Made by a program: the position numbers and the translations under genes. The notes below the pieces were generated by a model, which did not search any database, was not told where the DNA came from, and worked only from the letters and a program-made list of their open reading frames with translations. From assembly GCF_000467125.1 (NCBI RefSeq), contig NZ_BATJ01000025.1, positions 1 to 64,000 of the forward strand: a stretch of DNA of 64,000 nucleotides, read 5' to 3'. The stretch is from Vibrio proteolyticus NBRC 13287. GTDB taxonomy: Bacteria; Pseudomonadota; Gammaproteobacteria; Enterobacterales; Vibrionaceae. Shown piece by piece: positions 44,902 through 53,788 of the stretch (positions are counted from its first letter, which is position 1; each line of letters starts with the position of its first letter).

Positions 44902-46161
44902 ATGACGAAACGAATCAGTACCAATGCCACGTTGCAAGCATTGAAGCCACAGGATAAGGAATACTCGATCCCCGATAAGAAGGTCGAAGGATTGAACATT
45001 CGAGTTCGTCCAACAGGCACAATGACTTGGACCTTTCGTTTTCAAATAGGTAAGAAACACGAAAAAATCTCTATGGGTCGATACATTAAGATCAAACCAG
45101 AGCGTGGGATGACATTGGATCAGGCGCGAAAGGAAGCTGGCCGTTATCGAAGTTGGTTGGAGAATGGTAAGAACCCAAAGGTTGAATTGGATATAGAGAA
45201 ACGAGCGCAAGATGAAGCGAAGACCTTTGATGATGCGTTTATTAGCTTCGATGAGAAACGGCTTTCAAAACAGCTACGGGGTGACCAGTCGAGGACCATT
45301 TACAATCGAGATATCAAGCCAATTCTCGGTAACATCAAATTGGCAGATTTAAGCATATATGACCTCAATAAGGTTTTTGATGCGAAGGTTGATAAAGACG
45401 GTAAGCGTATGGCGGGGGCTATTGGGGTTTGCCATAAAATCATTAATCAAGTGATTAACCATGCCCTAGCACTAAATATGCTTGATACTCATCCTGCACC
45501 ACAACTGAAAGCAAAAGACGTTGGTGGCGGCTTTAAAGTCACAAAACGTAATTTAAGCTTTTCAGAGTTAAAGATTTTGTTAACGAGTATGCCGTCATGG
45601 CGTACAGATTCCTCGAATATCCGTTTAATGCAGTTCTTACTTGGTTGTGGACAGCGTATAAGTGCCGTACTTGAAATGCGTTGGAGTGAGTTAGATTTTG
45701 ATGAGGGAATTTGGCTATTACCAGCCAGCTCAGAAGAGCGACACACTAAAAGCCAAGATGCACGTAAAGTGCCTTTAAGTGGCTACTTGCTTGCACTTCT
45801 AAAAGAGCAGCGTGAAAGTGTGCCAAGTAAGTGGAAGTTGGTATGGCCTCAGCTAACAGTCGATAAAGTGCAAGAGCCTGCGGCAGTACGGGCATTGATA
45901 AAACGTAATTTACCTACCGATTTTGAGCGATTTTCACCTCATGACTTGCGCCGTACCTTTATCAGCCGTTGCAGTGAAATGGGTTTAGATATCGTAGCGA
46001 TTGAAAAGACAGTCGGCCACCAGTTACCAAGCATGCTTAGAGTCTATAATCACCATGATTATCTTGATGAGCAGTTGAAAGTTTTAGATACATGGGGCAA
46101 TAAATTGTACTCTTTGATGGAAGCGAATGTACACCCATTACCCTCAGCTCTGATGGCTTAA
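44902..46161 (+). CDS. P4-type tyrosine integrase of the island
   Basis: A 419-residue tyrosine recombinase. The N-terminal arm-binding domain (DUF4102 type, about 1-95) includes GLNIRVRPTGTMTWTFRF and SMGRYIKI. A core-binding domain (about 105-200) follows, then the catalytic domain with Arg in GCGQRISAVLEMRW, HDLRRTF (HxxR), VGHQ and Tyr in MLRVYNHHDY. AGAGG lies before the ATG. It is next to the truncated trmA tail, so trmA is its probable target; 184 bp between them should hold promoter and arm sites. Confidence 0.93.
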   Translation: MTKRISTNATLQALKPQDKEYSIPDKKVEGLNIRVRPTGTMTWTFRFQIGKKHEKISMGRYIKIKPERGMTLDQARKEAGRYRSWLENGKNPKVELDIEKRAQDEAKTFDDAFISFDEKRLSKQLRGDQSRTIYNRDIKPILGNIKLADLSIYDLNKVFDAKVDKDGKRMAGAIGVCHKIINQVINHALALNMLDTHPAPQLKAKDVGGGFKVTKRNLSFSELKILLTSMPSWRTDSSNIRLMQFLLGCGQRISAVLEMRWSELDFDEGIWLLPASSEERHTKSQDARKVPLSGYLLALLKEQRESVPSKWKLVWPQLTVDKVQEPAAVRALIKRNLPTDFERFSPHDLRRTFISRCSEMGLDIVAIEKTVGHQLPSMLRVYNHHDYLDEQLKVLDTWGNKLYSLMEANVHPLPSALMA

Positions 46162-46617
46162 CTTACTTAGCATAGAGTAAGTGTTGTGTTTCAGTAATAG
46201 TGCGTGCCCTTTTAATTCGTTGGCATGGATAACCGTTTGTGTGGATTTGTTCTGTAGATTAGCAGTAGTGGTTACTATTGCTATCAGTAGGAGGATCCTA
46301 ATCCCTCATGTGCGGGTAGTGTTATTCCTTGTCTTGGCTAGTTGAGTTCTGTCCAGTGTCGTCACAGTGGCTTCGTAACTCATTCCGAGTTATCAATGCA
46401 TCACGCACTGTGCGTGATGCAACTTACTCAATGAACTCATTAATTTGTCCATTGTTTGTTGAATCGCCAAGTACAATAAAAGGCTTTCAAGGTCTTCTAT
46501 CAGATAGCACTCATGTGAGAGGTCAATCATACTAGCTATCAATATGAACCTTTGATAGAGGAACTTCGGAGCGGTCATATGAACATGCTCAAAATTATTC
46601 ATAAAGAGAAATGCTCA
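46162..46617. other. Gene-free stretch between integrase and IS256-type element
   Basis: About 450 bp with no supported gene. A perfect hairpin GCATCACGCAC/GTGCGTGATGC lies around 46398-46421; it has no T-tract. Joining the two sides of the IS insertion (removing one target copy) gives a small frame ending LEAPEVNLQANMF, but nothing supports it as a gene. Confidence 0.4.
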
Positions 46618-46625
46618 TGGTCAAC

Positions 46626-47930
46626 GAGAGTGTCCTGAATTCTGTGTAACTGTCTAGACTTAAGCCTTAAAGGCTAAGGATGGACAATATGGATAAGAAA
46701 GCACTCGAAGCTTTTGCTCGTGAAGCAGCAAAGTCAATTAAGACAGAATCTGATCTTGATGACTTCCGAAAAATGTTAACCAAGGTGACCGTTGAAACGG
46801 CGTTAAACGCTGAACTCGATGAGCACCTTGGATATCAAAAACACCAATCTAGAACCAGCTCCAACTCCCGCAATGGTTACTCGGGTAAGTCAATCATCAC
46901 CGATGATGGAGAGGTCGATATCGACGTCCCTCGCGACCGTGAAGCCAGCTTTGAACCTCAACTCGTCCGCAAGCACCAAACTCGATTCCAATCCATGGAC
47001 GACAAGATATTGAGCCTATACGCGAAAGGCATGACCACACGTGAAATCGTCGCAACGTTCAAGGAAATGTATGATGCTGATGTCTCACCAACGCTGATAT
47101 CGAAAGTAACCGACTCGGTGCTTGAGCAAGTGATTGAATGGCAGTCGCGACCTCTCGACGAAATTTACCCTATCGTTTATCTCTATTGCATCGTGGTTAA
47201 GGTGCGTCAAGACAAGCAAGTCATCAACAAAGCGGTCTATCTTGCGTTAGGCGTCAACATGGAAGGCCAAAAAGAACTGCTCGGTATGTGGCTCTCTGAA
47301 ACAGAAGGTGCCAAGTTCTGGCTTAACGTGCTGACTGAACTTCAAAACCGTGGGGTAAAAGACATCCTTATCGCTTGCGTTGACGGACTAAAAGGCTTTC
47401 CTGACGCCATCAACACTGCGTTCCCAGAGACGCAAATACAGCTCTGTATCGTCCACATGGTGCGAAACTCGGTCAAGTACGTCCCTTGGAAAGACTATAA
47501 AGCGGTGACGACTGACCTGAAGAAAATCTACCAATCAGCCACAGAAGATGAGGCTCTGTTGGCTCTAGCGCAGTTCTCTGACCGATGGGATAGTAAGTAT
47601 CCTCAAATCAGTCGCTCTTGGACGGCGCATTGGGACAACCTCAACACCCTGTTTAACTACCCAGAGGATATTCGCCGAGCCATTTACACGACTAACGCCA
47701 TTGAATCCCTCAACAGCGTTATTAGAAAAGCGATTAAGAAGCGCAAGCTCTTCCCAGCGGATGAATCAGCTAGAAAGGTGATCTACCTGGCTATCCGAGA
47801 TGCTTCCAAGAAATGGACGATGCCGATCAGAAACTGGCGACAAGCTCTAAACCGCTTTATGATTATGTTCGAAGACCGACTCACTCAATACATGTAACCC
47901 CGACAGTTACACAGAATTATTTACAGGGTC
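46626..47930 (+). mobile_element. IS256-family insertion sequence
   Basis: A 1305-bp element bounded by imperfect 29-bp inverted repeats that share the inner 17 bp (AATTCTGTGTAACTGTC) exactly and 22 of 29 overall. The 8-bp sequence TGGTCAAC occurs directly on both sides (46618-46625 and 47931-47938), a target duplication of the length typical for IS256. It contains a single intact transposase gene, so it is recent or still active. Confidence 0.9.
46680..47897 (+). CDS. IS256-family (mutator-type) transposase
   Basis: A 405-residue transposase with family hallmarks ELDEHLGYQKH, NSRNGYSGKSI, VDIDVPRDREASFEPQLVRKHQTR and the C-terminal IYTTNAIESLNSVIRKAIKKRKLFP. The acidic catalytic positions include the Asp in ACVDGLKGF and the Glu in AIESLN. 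Full length, no stop or frameshift. Confidence 0.95.
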   Translation: MDNMDKKALEAFAREAAKSIKTESDLDDFRKMLTKVTVETALNAELDEHLGYQKHQSRTSSNSRNGYSGKSIITDDGEVDIDVPRDREASFEPQLVRKHQTRFQSMDDKILSLYAKGMTTREIVATFKEMYDADVSPTLISKVTDSVLEQVIEWQSRPLDEIYPIVYLYCIVVKVRQDKQVINKAVYLALGVNMEGQKELLGMWLSETEGAKFWLNVLTELQNRGVKDILIACVDGLKGFPDAINTAFPETQIQLCIVHMVRNSVKYVPWKDYKAVTTDLKKIYQSATEDEALLALAQFSDRWDSKYPQISRSWTAHWDNLNTLFNYPEDIRRAIYTTNAIESLNSVIRKAIKKRKLFPADESARKVIYLAIRDASKKWTMPIRNWRQALNRFMIMFEDRLTQYM

Positions 47931-48018
47931 TGGTCAACCTAACTGAAATCCATGGCAGGATACTGGTTTTCACTCCAACGCTAGAGGCTCCTGAAGTTAA
48001 TCTTCAGGCCAATATGTT

Positions 48019-48948
48019 TTAGTCCTCTGCTACAGAAATATAGATTCTGTCAGCATTCCATAATTCTATTATCTTTCTAGTCTTCTGAGCATTCCAGAAG
48101 CATTTCCCGAATAGGATCAATCCAGCACCTTCCAGATCTCGTTTCTCTGCGATATTGAATTGTTTAAGAATCGAATTCTTGTGGCGTTTGATAGGAATAC
48201 CAACATCGTCACAATCAGCGGGGTTCAACCATTCTATCTCTGTATCTGAGTGAGAAAGCGTTCCCCAATACATTTTTGGTTTTGCTTCTTTTGGTGAGTC
48301 AGCCGCTTCAGCATCAGAGAATTTAACAAATAGATTCTTTGCTTTGTATTTGTATCCTTCATCTATCTCAATCAACGATTCTGATTCTGCTAGATTGCTT
48401 CCACGCAATAAACTATTTAAAGCCTTTTCAAACCCAAGAACTTTCTTTCGGACTTGGGTCGGGCTTTGTGAGTGCGACTTAGTAGTGCCTGATGAGACAG
48501 GTTTATCTTTCTTAAGGCGAGATGTATCATTAGAGTCGGATACCTTTGATTCTTTAGCAAAGAAATCGAAAACGACCTCATGTTGTTCTGAAAGAATTTG
48601 ATTAACTTCTACAGCATGCCTTACTTCTCGTTCTTTTTGGGGAGATGAGCGACCTTCGTTACATCCTTCAGCATGGTAACGTGAGCCAAAACAAGCCGCT
48701 TTACCATCTACGCTTCTCTTACGATAGTAGGCTTGTCCACCACATTCAGGGCATTCGAGATGCTGCCTATACTTTTCGATCTCTGAGTCAGAAAGGTTCT
48801 GAAAAACGAGAATTGAATACGTTTTTCTAGTATTTGCGTAGGTGCATATGGCATCAATCATTTCGATAACCTCAGAGTTAGTGTAACCTATTGCTTTTTC
48901 TCTTATTCGCAGAATTGATGCAATCGATTTGTACCATGAATGATACAA
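48019..48948 (-). CDS. Unknown protein with Cys/His zinc-type motif, divergent from dprA-like gene
   Basis: A 309-residue protein I do not recognise. Residues 66-98 hold CPECGGQAYYRKR...ACFGSRYHAEGC, with CxxC, later Cys, His and Cys, probably a metal-binding finger. Residues about 135-170 are polar and Ser/Lys-rich, probably a linker. The C-terminal part is a mixed alpha/beta domain (about 185-309). The first codon is TTG without a good ribosome site; an ATG at 48861 (GAGG 9 nt upstream) is an equally good start. It diverges from the DprA-like gene across 98 bp, which suggests shared control. Confidence 0.65.
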   Translation of the reverse strand: MYHSWYKSIASILRIREKAIGYTNSEVIEMIDAICTYANTRKTYSILVFQNLSDSEIEKYRQHLECPECGGQAYYRKRSVDGKAACFGSRYHAEGCNEGRSSPQKEREVRHAVEVNQILSEQHEVVFDFFAKESKVSDSNDTSRLKKDKPVSSGTTKSHSQSPTQVRKKVLGFEKALNSLLRGSNLAESESLIEIDEGYKYKAKNLFVKFSDAEAADSPKEAKPKMYWGTLSHSDTEIEWLNPADCDDVGIPIKRHKNSILKQFNIAEKRDLEGAGLILFGKCFWNAQKTRKIIELWNADRIYISVAED

Positions 48949-49046
48949 AAACTTGAACTAAATCAATCGACAGACAAAAAGAGGTCATATTCAGTTGCGC
49001 TCAGTGCTTCCAGTAGCATAGATTCACAAGTGATTGGAGTATTATC

Positions 49047-49889
49047 GTGATTAATTTGAACAAAGATCAAAATCTTGCTTGGTGTCATGCCGCATTGATT
49101 CTTACAAAAAAAGTGTCGGCAGGTAGTGTCACATCCAACAAAAAATTGAGGGAAATGCTGACGAATATAGGGTCTTTAGAAGACATCTATAATCAGCACT
49201 TCGGGATGATTCCGATAGAGGAAAAAATCGAATCTCAATTGGATAAGGCATACAGCAAAATCGATTTTGATTTTAAAGTCATTACGATTAATGATCCCGA
49301 ATATCCAGAGAAGTTGAAGTCTGTCGAGGGTGCAACACCAGTACTTTACTGCCGTGGTGATACGAGCCTATTACATTTGGATAAAACCATTTCGTTTGTA
49401 GGCACTCGTGAACTATATAACCCAGAACATGTACGCCATGGTGATGCGGTAATAGCAAGAATGCTTAGCGCTGGCTATCAGGCAATTGTCAGTGGCCTTG
49501 CTGCTGGCTCTGATACATTAGGGCACCAAGCGGCAATCAAGCATGGCGGTAGAACAATTGCCGTTCTAGGTACGCCTTTAGACCAATACTTTCCTAAAGA
49601 TAATAAGGAACTCCAAGACGAAATTGCCAAGAATCATCTTTTGGTTTCTGAGTATCCGATAGGAATTCGCAGTTTTGGTTCTTTCTTTGCAAACAGGAAT
49701 AGAACCACCGTAGGGCTATCGACCGAAGGTGTTGTTGTTGCTCGTGCTGGTGACAGAAGTGGAACTCAATACGCAATAAGGCATTGCGTAGAACAAGGGA
49801 AACAACTGTATGCACTAGAAAACAACATCTATGAGCCTGAGTATCAATGGGTTCACAAATACAAAGATAATCTAAAAGTGATCAGGTAA
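49047..49889 (+). CDS. DprA/Smf-like Rossmann-fold protein
   Basis: A 280-residue DprA/Smf-family protein. The Rossmann core (about 95-265) shows SFVGTRELYNPEH, IVSGLAAGSDTLGHQAAIKHGGRTIAVLGTPLD and LLVSEYPIG, each matching the DprA pattern. It has no C-terminal winged helix as in competence DprA, and the chromosome should have its own dprA elsewhere. It lies 30 nt before a HAD-phosphoribosyltransferase gene, so the two are likely an operon. DprA-like proteins linked to PRTases occur in stress or defence clusters; the function here is inferred to be recognition of nucleic acid or nucleotide ligands. Confidence 0.85.
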   Translation: MINLNKDQNLAWCHAALILTKKVSAGSVTSNKKLREMLTNIGSLEDIYNQHFGMIPIEEKIESQLDKAYSKIDFDFKVITINDPEYPEKLKSVEGATPVLYCRGDTSLLHLDKTISFVGTRELYNPEHVRHGDAVIARMLSAGYQAIVSGLAAGSDTLGHQAAIKHGGRTIAVLGTPLDQYFPKDNKELQDEIAKNHLLVSEYPIGIRSFGSFFANRNRTTVGLSTEGVVVARAGDRSGTQYAIRHCVEQGKQLYALENNIYEPEYQWVHKYKDNLKVIR

Positions 49890-49919
49890 TAGGTTCATTG
49901 TTTTTGCAGAGGTCTGCAC

Positions 49920-51302
49920 ATGAAACTATTGATTTTTGATCTGGACTTTACACTGGTTAATACTACCACTTGCCAAGATTACTTAAAAACTCGAGCCGGA
50001 AGAGAAGCCATTGTAGAAAAGCTGGATTCTGGCGAAGTCGTCACTGAACTTTATTTCGCTGATACGGTTGAGTACGTCAATTCACTTGTTGAGCGCTTCA
50101 ATTCTGGTGAGTCTGATACTCTACCTATTATCCTTTCTGATTCCCCTCATTTGTACTGTGAGAAAGTCCTAGAGAAGCAGGGCTTTAAGATTCAACCTGA
50201 TTTCATTTACGGTAATGCGCACAAGCCTTGTACTGATTGGGAAACATTGATCGAAGATGTCAAACGATATGAGTTGGTTGAAGAGAACGTTGTATCAGAT
50301 TTCCTTGTTGTAGGCGATAGCCCACGAGATATCTTTTTTGGTCATGAAAGTGAAAGCCCTTCAGTATGGGCAAAATGGGGCTATAATGCTGACGATCATA
50401 TGTTTCCTTTCCATACATGTAAGCCTACTAGAACAGCCACCACACTAGACGAACTAAAGGGTTATGTTGAGGAATTCATTGAAGGTGGAGAAGAGGCTTT
50501 TGATTATGAAAAGCCAAACTTTCAAGACGATTGGGATATTCAAACGATTGATCTTGAGAACTACCAAGTTCATGAAGTAGAAGCCATTGGCCACGCTCGT
50601 GAGTACGTACCGGAATTCCATGAGTTCGATAATCCTAACTATACCGCTAACTTCTTTGAAGTTAACTGGATGCTGAAGCCAGCAAAGGATGTTCCTGAAA
50701 GTGACTTGTGGAAGAAAGTTCCACAACGTTTCTATAAGCAAGGCGGAGGTTTTGCTGAAGCGAAGCATTTGATTCAGAAGGCTGGTGGCTACAAGTTTTT
50801 CTTTAAACGTTGGCTGGAAGAACAGGGTGTCACAGGTAAAGTATTGTTAGTGCCAGTACCTAGCAGTGTTCCCGCAGAGTGCAATAAAACTCACACTGTG
50901 AAGTTAATAGCAACATGGTGGGAGCAATGGCTTAACAAAGAAAAAGATATCAACTTTAAATTGATTCATGAAAATCTTCTGATTGAACGATTCCAACCGA
51001 AAATGCCTACCCATGCTCAGAAAGGTAAGCGTTGTATTGAAGACCAATTAAAGACTATGGGATTGTTTAGAGGCGTATTAGGACATTTACCTGATGATAT
51101 CTCAGCGGTAGTGTTCTTGGATGATGTAACGACTTCTGGACAGAGTATTAATGCTATGGCAACAATCTTCAGAGAGTTGGAAGTAGTACCTGAGCATATA
51201 CCATTATATGGTTACGTCTGGTTCAAGACGCATCATCCAGAACCAGACTTCGATTTTGACAAGTTGATTGAACTTGCTGATAACGTAGCGGCAGACAATT
51301 AG
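49920..51302 (+). CDS. HAD hydrolase-phosphoribosyltransferase fusion
   Basis: A 460-residue fusion. Residues 1-175 are a HAD domain (motif I LIFDLDFTLVN, motif II IILSDSPH, motif IV VVGDSPRDIFFGHE). Residues about 280-440 are a type I phosphoribosyltransferase with the PRPP loop VVFLDDVTTSGQS near 397-409. Together they could make and dephosphorylate a ribosylated nucleobase-like molecule. Comparable HAD and PRTase genes accompany DprA-like genes in the tellurite-type stress clusters described by comparative genomics. It is the second gene of the pair and is followed by a terminator. Confidence 0.85.
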   Translation: MKLLIFDLDFTLVNTTTCQDYLKTRAGREAIVEKLDSGEVVTELYFADTVEYVNSLVERFNSGESDTLPIILSDSPHLYCEKVLEKQGFKIQPDFIYGNAHKPCTDWETLIEDVKRYELVEENVVSDFLVVGDSPRDIFFGHESESPSVWAKWGYNADDHMFPFHTCKPTRTATTLDELKGYVEEFIEGGEEAFDYEKPNFQDDWDIQTIDLENYQVHEVEAIGHAREYVPEFHEFDNPNYTANFFEVNWMLKPAKDVPESDLWKKVPQRFYKQGGGFAEAKHLIQKAGGYKFFFKRWLEEQGVTGKVLLVPVPSSVPAECNKTHTVKLIATWWEQWLNKEKDINFKLIHENLLIERFQPKMPTHAQKGKRCIEDQLKTMGLFRGVLGHLPDDISAVVFLDDVTTSGQSINAMATIFRELEVVPEHIPLYGYVWFKTHHPEPDFDFDKLIELADNVAADN

Positions 51303-51462
51303 TAACCGTAGTTGCATCTAAAGTGCTCCATTTGCTGTGAATTACAGTCGCTAGGAGTGGCACAATGTTGATCAAAACATTCAATCTATAATGCTATAAA
51401 TAATTGAATATTATGATTATTATTTATCGGCATTAGACTGCGTGTATCGAGAGTGCGAATCT

Positions 51463-51492
51463 AAAAAAGGAGGTCGATATGATCTCCTTTTT
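51463..51492 (+). terminator. Terminator after the HAD-PRTase gene
   Basis: AAAAAAGGAG and CTCCTTTTT arms flanking a short loop with an inner GTC/GAT pairing. It lies 160 bp after the stop. Confidence 0.6.
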
Positions 51493-51876
51493 CATTTTTA
51501 TCAGAGTTACCTCTAACTCATAAATTTCCAAAATCGGTTTGAGGCATACTATTGATCCGCACCATCAGTTTTGGATACAAAATTAAGTGATTAAAGGTAC
51601 TAGTGACCAAGAATATACATATTATCCAATCTCCTGAATCTATAGCTGAGCCTCTAGGAGTGCTGAGGTTCCTACTTTTATATGAATCTCAGTTCTATGG
51701 TTGGTGTAAGGCCGCAAAGCCAGGTAGTTAACTAAGCTGAAGTGCTAGGTATCGTAAAAAGCTATCTGTTTTGTGGAGGAACCTAAAGTAAATTGCTATG
51801 AATTTATGCTCGAATACCTACTGCGTTTCAGTCTTGTCTGTATAGCTAAATTATTCGGGGCTTATAAAGTGGACGT
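51493..51876. other. Decayed region before the IS cluster
   Basis: About 380 bp with many stops in all frames and no recognisable gene. Parts are probably eroded insertion-sequence DNA, since the frame of a decayed IS3-type transposase emerges at its right end (51877). Confidence 0.4.
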
Positions 51877-51972
51877 TATTCCTGGATTAAGCATCGCCAC
51901 AAGGTTACTCAGAAAGAATTGACTGAGAATGGTGATAATTTTGATGTAAAAAATATTGTTGCCAGTATGAAG
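51877..51972 (+). pseudogene. Left fragment of a decayed IS3-family transposase (OrfB)
   Basis: The frame reads YSWIKHRHK...NIVASMK, resembling the start of IS3-type OrfB (the Y-x-W-x-K-R region and the V-A-x-x-M-K segment). It is cut at the 9-bp target copy AGTATGAAG; joining to 53389 restores the same frame. Confidence 0.65.
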
Positions 51973-52176
51973 GGCTTTGTTGCGTAAAAGAATTATTCAC
52001 TATTCTTTACCTCTCTCTATCAAACCTTAGGCAGCTCACCCCTTATCTGACTGTTTGGGAAATCGGTAGGTAGAGATGATTGCTCTGTTTAGTGGTACTA
52101 AAACAGAGCTGTAACGGTAGACTTAAATTGGAGACCTGTTTAGAGGCATGATTTCATACAACTAAAGAGGTTAAAA

Positions 52177-52473
52177 ATGCCAAGAAAAATTACGCCTGAA
52201 TTCAAACGTGAGTGTGCTGAGCTAGTTATCACTCATGGTAACAGTCACAAAGATGCTGCCGCAGCAATGAACGTTGGTTTGTCGTCGATTCAACGTTGGG
52301 TTACACAATATCGACAAGAGTTATCAGGAGTTACATCTAAGGTCACGGCCTTGACGCCAGAACAGCTCAGGATTCAAGAGTTAGAGAAGCAACTCAAACA
52401 ACTTCAAAGTGACAATGAACTGTTAAAAAAAGCTTCGGCCTTCTTCGCCATCGAAATGAACAAAAACAAATAG
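52177..52473 (+). CDS. IS3-family transposase OrfA
   Basis: A 98-residue HTH protein (ITPEFKRECAELVITHGNSHKDAAAAMNVGLSSIQRWV) with a C-terminal leucine-zipper-like helix (LEKQLKQLQSDNELLKKA). The slippery A_AAA_AAG at its end lies where a -1 shift would fuse it to OrfB (V-K-K-S-F-G then continuing). Confidence 0.93.
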   Translation: MPRKITPEFKRECAELVITHGNSHKDAAAAMNVGLSSIQRWVTQYRQELSGVTSKVTALTPEQLRIQELEKQLKQLQSDNELLKKASAFFAIEMNKNK

Positions 52474-52586
52474 TTGCGGTAAAACTGAAGAAGATAGGCT
52501 ACTCAGTACAACAGATTTGCCGTTGTTTAACACTCGCTGCCAGTTCATTTTATTATCGCTTAAAGCCCAAAGCTATCAACGCTGAA

Positions 52587-53321
52587 ATGGTGCGATTAAA
52601 AGCCGCAATGCAGCAAATTCATAACGACATGGATGCGACCTATGGTAAGCGGCGGATGGTATCTGAATTACAGGATATGGGGTTCTCAGTTGGCCTTGAA
52701 AAGGTTCGCCGTTGGATGAAGAAGCTTAACTTAGTGGCAAAACGACCAAAGCAACATCGATATCCATCTGGCGGCGTAGCATCAGTTATTGCCCCTAATA
52801 AACTAAATCGCCAATTTAACCCTGAGCAGCTCAATACGTATTGGTCGGGTGATATCACCTATATTCGAACGCAACAAGGTTGGTTATATCTCGCCATCAT
52901 CATGGATTTATGCTCTCGTCGTGTAATTAGTTGGGCGTTCTCTGATAAACCAAATAGCGAGTTGACTACTCGAGCATTGCGACTAGCGGTACAAAAACGC
53001 AGAGCTTGTCGTAACGTGGTTTTTCACTCCGACCAAGGGTGTCAGTATACGAGTGCTGCTTATCAGAGCTCACTAAAAGAGTTTGGTGTTGAATCTAGTA
53101 TGAGCCGTGCTGGAAACTGTTTGGATAACGCAGTAACAGAGCGATTTTTTAGAAGTCTCAAGTCAGAACGAGTTAACTACCGTCGTTATGAGACAAGAAG
53201 CCAAGCTATTGCAGATATAATCAACTACATTGAGCCATTTTATAATCAGAAAAGAAAACACCACAAGTTGGGCAACATCTCCCCAGTAGAATATGAGATG
53301 AATTTACTAAAAAGTGCCTAA
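52587..53321 (+). CDS. IS3-family transposase OrfB (DDE integrase)
   Basis: 244 residues from the first ATG, but the -1 frame is open back to the slippery site near 52426, adding about 50 residues including KKIGYSVQQICRCLTLAASSFYYR, so the true product is OrfAB by frameshifting. The DDE triad is Asp in SGDITYI, Asp in HSDQGCQY and Glu in NAVTERFF. Full length. Confidence 0.93.
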   Translation: MVRLKAAMQQIHNDMDATYGKRRMVSELQDMGFSVGLEKVRRWMKKLNLVAKRPKQHRYPSGGVASVIAPNKLNRQFNPEQLNTYWSGDITYIRTQQGWLYLAIIMDLCSRRVISWAFSDKPNSELTTRALRLAVQKRRACRNVVFHSDQGCQYTSAAYQSSLKEFGVESSMSRAGNCLDNAVTERFFRSLKSERVNYRRYETRSQAIADIINYIEPFYNQKRKHHKLGNISPVEYEMNLLKSA

Positions 53322-53388
53322 AACAGTCTCCAAATCTAGTTGACCATTACAAGCACATTCACTATTACGCAACAAGGCCAGTATGAAG

Positions 53389-53690
53389 CGTCAAAATTTG
53401 ACGCTGAAAGCAGCTTGTGAATTTAAGTGTACTCCGGACAGCAAGCATCAAATGCCTCTTGCGCCAAACCTATTGGCTCAGAATTTTGATGCATCGGATC
53501 CGAATTAAAGTGGGCGGAGACATCACCTATGTCCCTAAAAGCTAGAGTGGGCTTTACTTGGCAGTAATTATTGGTCTTTACTCAAGGCAAGTCTTCGACT
53601 GGTCTATAGGTACTAGAATGACGGCGACACTGATCTGTGATGAGCCATCAATGGCTTTATAACTATTTATAATCTAAAGCAAAGTATGAT
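53389..53690 (+). pseudogene. Right fragment of the decayed IS3-family transposase
   Basis: It continues the frame of 51877-51972 (RQNLTLKAACEFKCTPDSKHQMPLAPNLL), typical of IS3/IS2-type OrfB. A lost base then shifts the frame before GDITYV, stops follow, and the LYLAVIIGLYSRQVFDWSI and RKGNSWEPQ segments are recognisable. The C-terminus is deleted. It marks an older insertion than the two nested elements. Confidence 0.7.
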
Positions 53691-53788
53691 CAGGAAAGGA
53701 AATAGCTGGGAGCCTCAATGCTTGTGTTGAGAGTTTCCAGAGTCTATGACTCTTTGATGAACAGTCCTTTTATAGCTCTAGATGACTT

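Larger units (their letters stand above)
52129..53332 (+). mobile_element. IS3-family insertion sequence nested in the IS5-like element
   Basis: About 1.2 kb with ends TGGAGACCTGTTT and, inverted, TGGAGACTGTTTT, and a 3-bp direct repeat AAT on both sides (52126-52128, 53333-53335). It holds orfA and orfB with a frameshift site A_AAA_AAG at 52426-52432. Both genes are intact. Confidence 0.85.
51973..53379. mobile_element. Internally deleted IS5/IS903-like element (MITE-like) hosting an IS3-family insertion
   Basis: Ends GGCTTTGTTGCGTAA (51973 on) and, on the other strand, GGCCTTGTTGCGTAA (ending 53379) form a 15-bp inverted repeat with one mismatch. The 9-bp AGTATGAAG is duplicated at 51964-51972 and 53380-53388, typical of the IS903 group. 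Without the inner IS3 element only about 200 bp remain and no transposase, so it is a non-autonomous derivative. Confidence 0.8.

Noticed and set aside
46393..46602. Small minus-strand open frame of 69 codons
   Set aside because: It crosses a perfect hairpin, lacks a ribosome site and has no recognisable features; probably chance.
46606..48021. Small gene split by the IS256-type element
   Set aside because: Joining the flanks gives a frame of about 32 codons ending NLQANMF, but it is short, has no homology I recognise and may be fortuitous.
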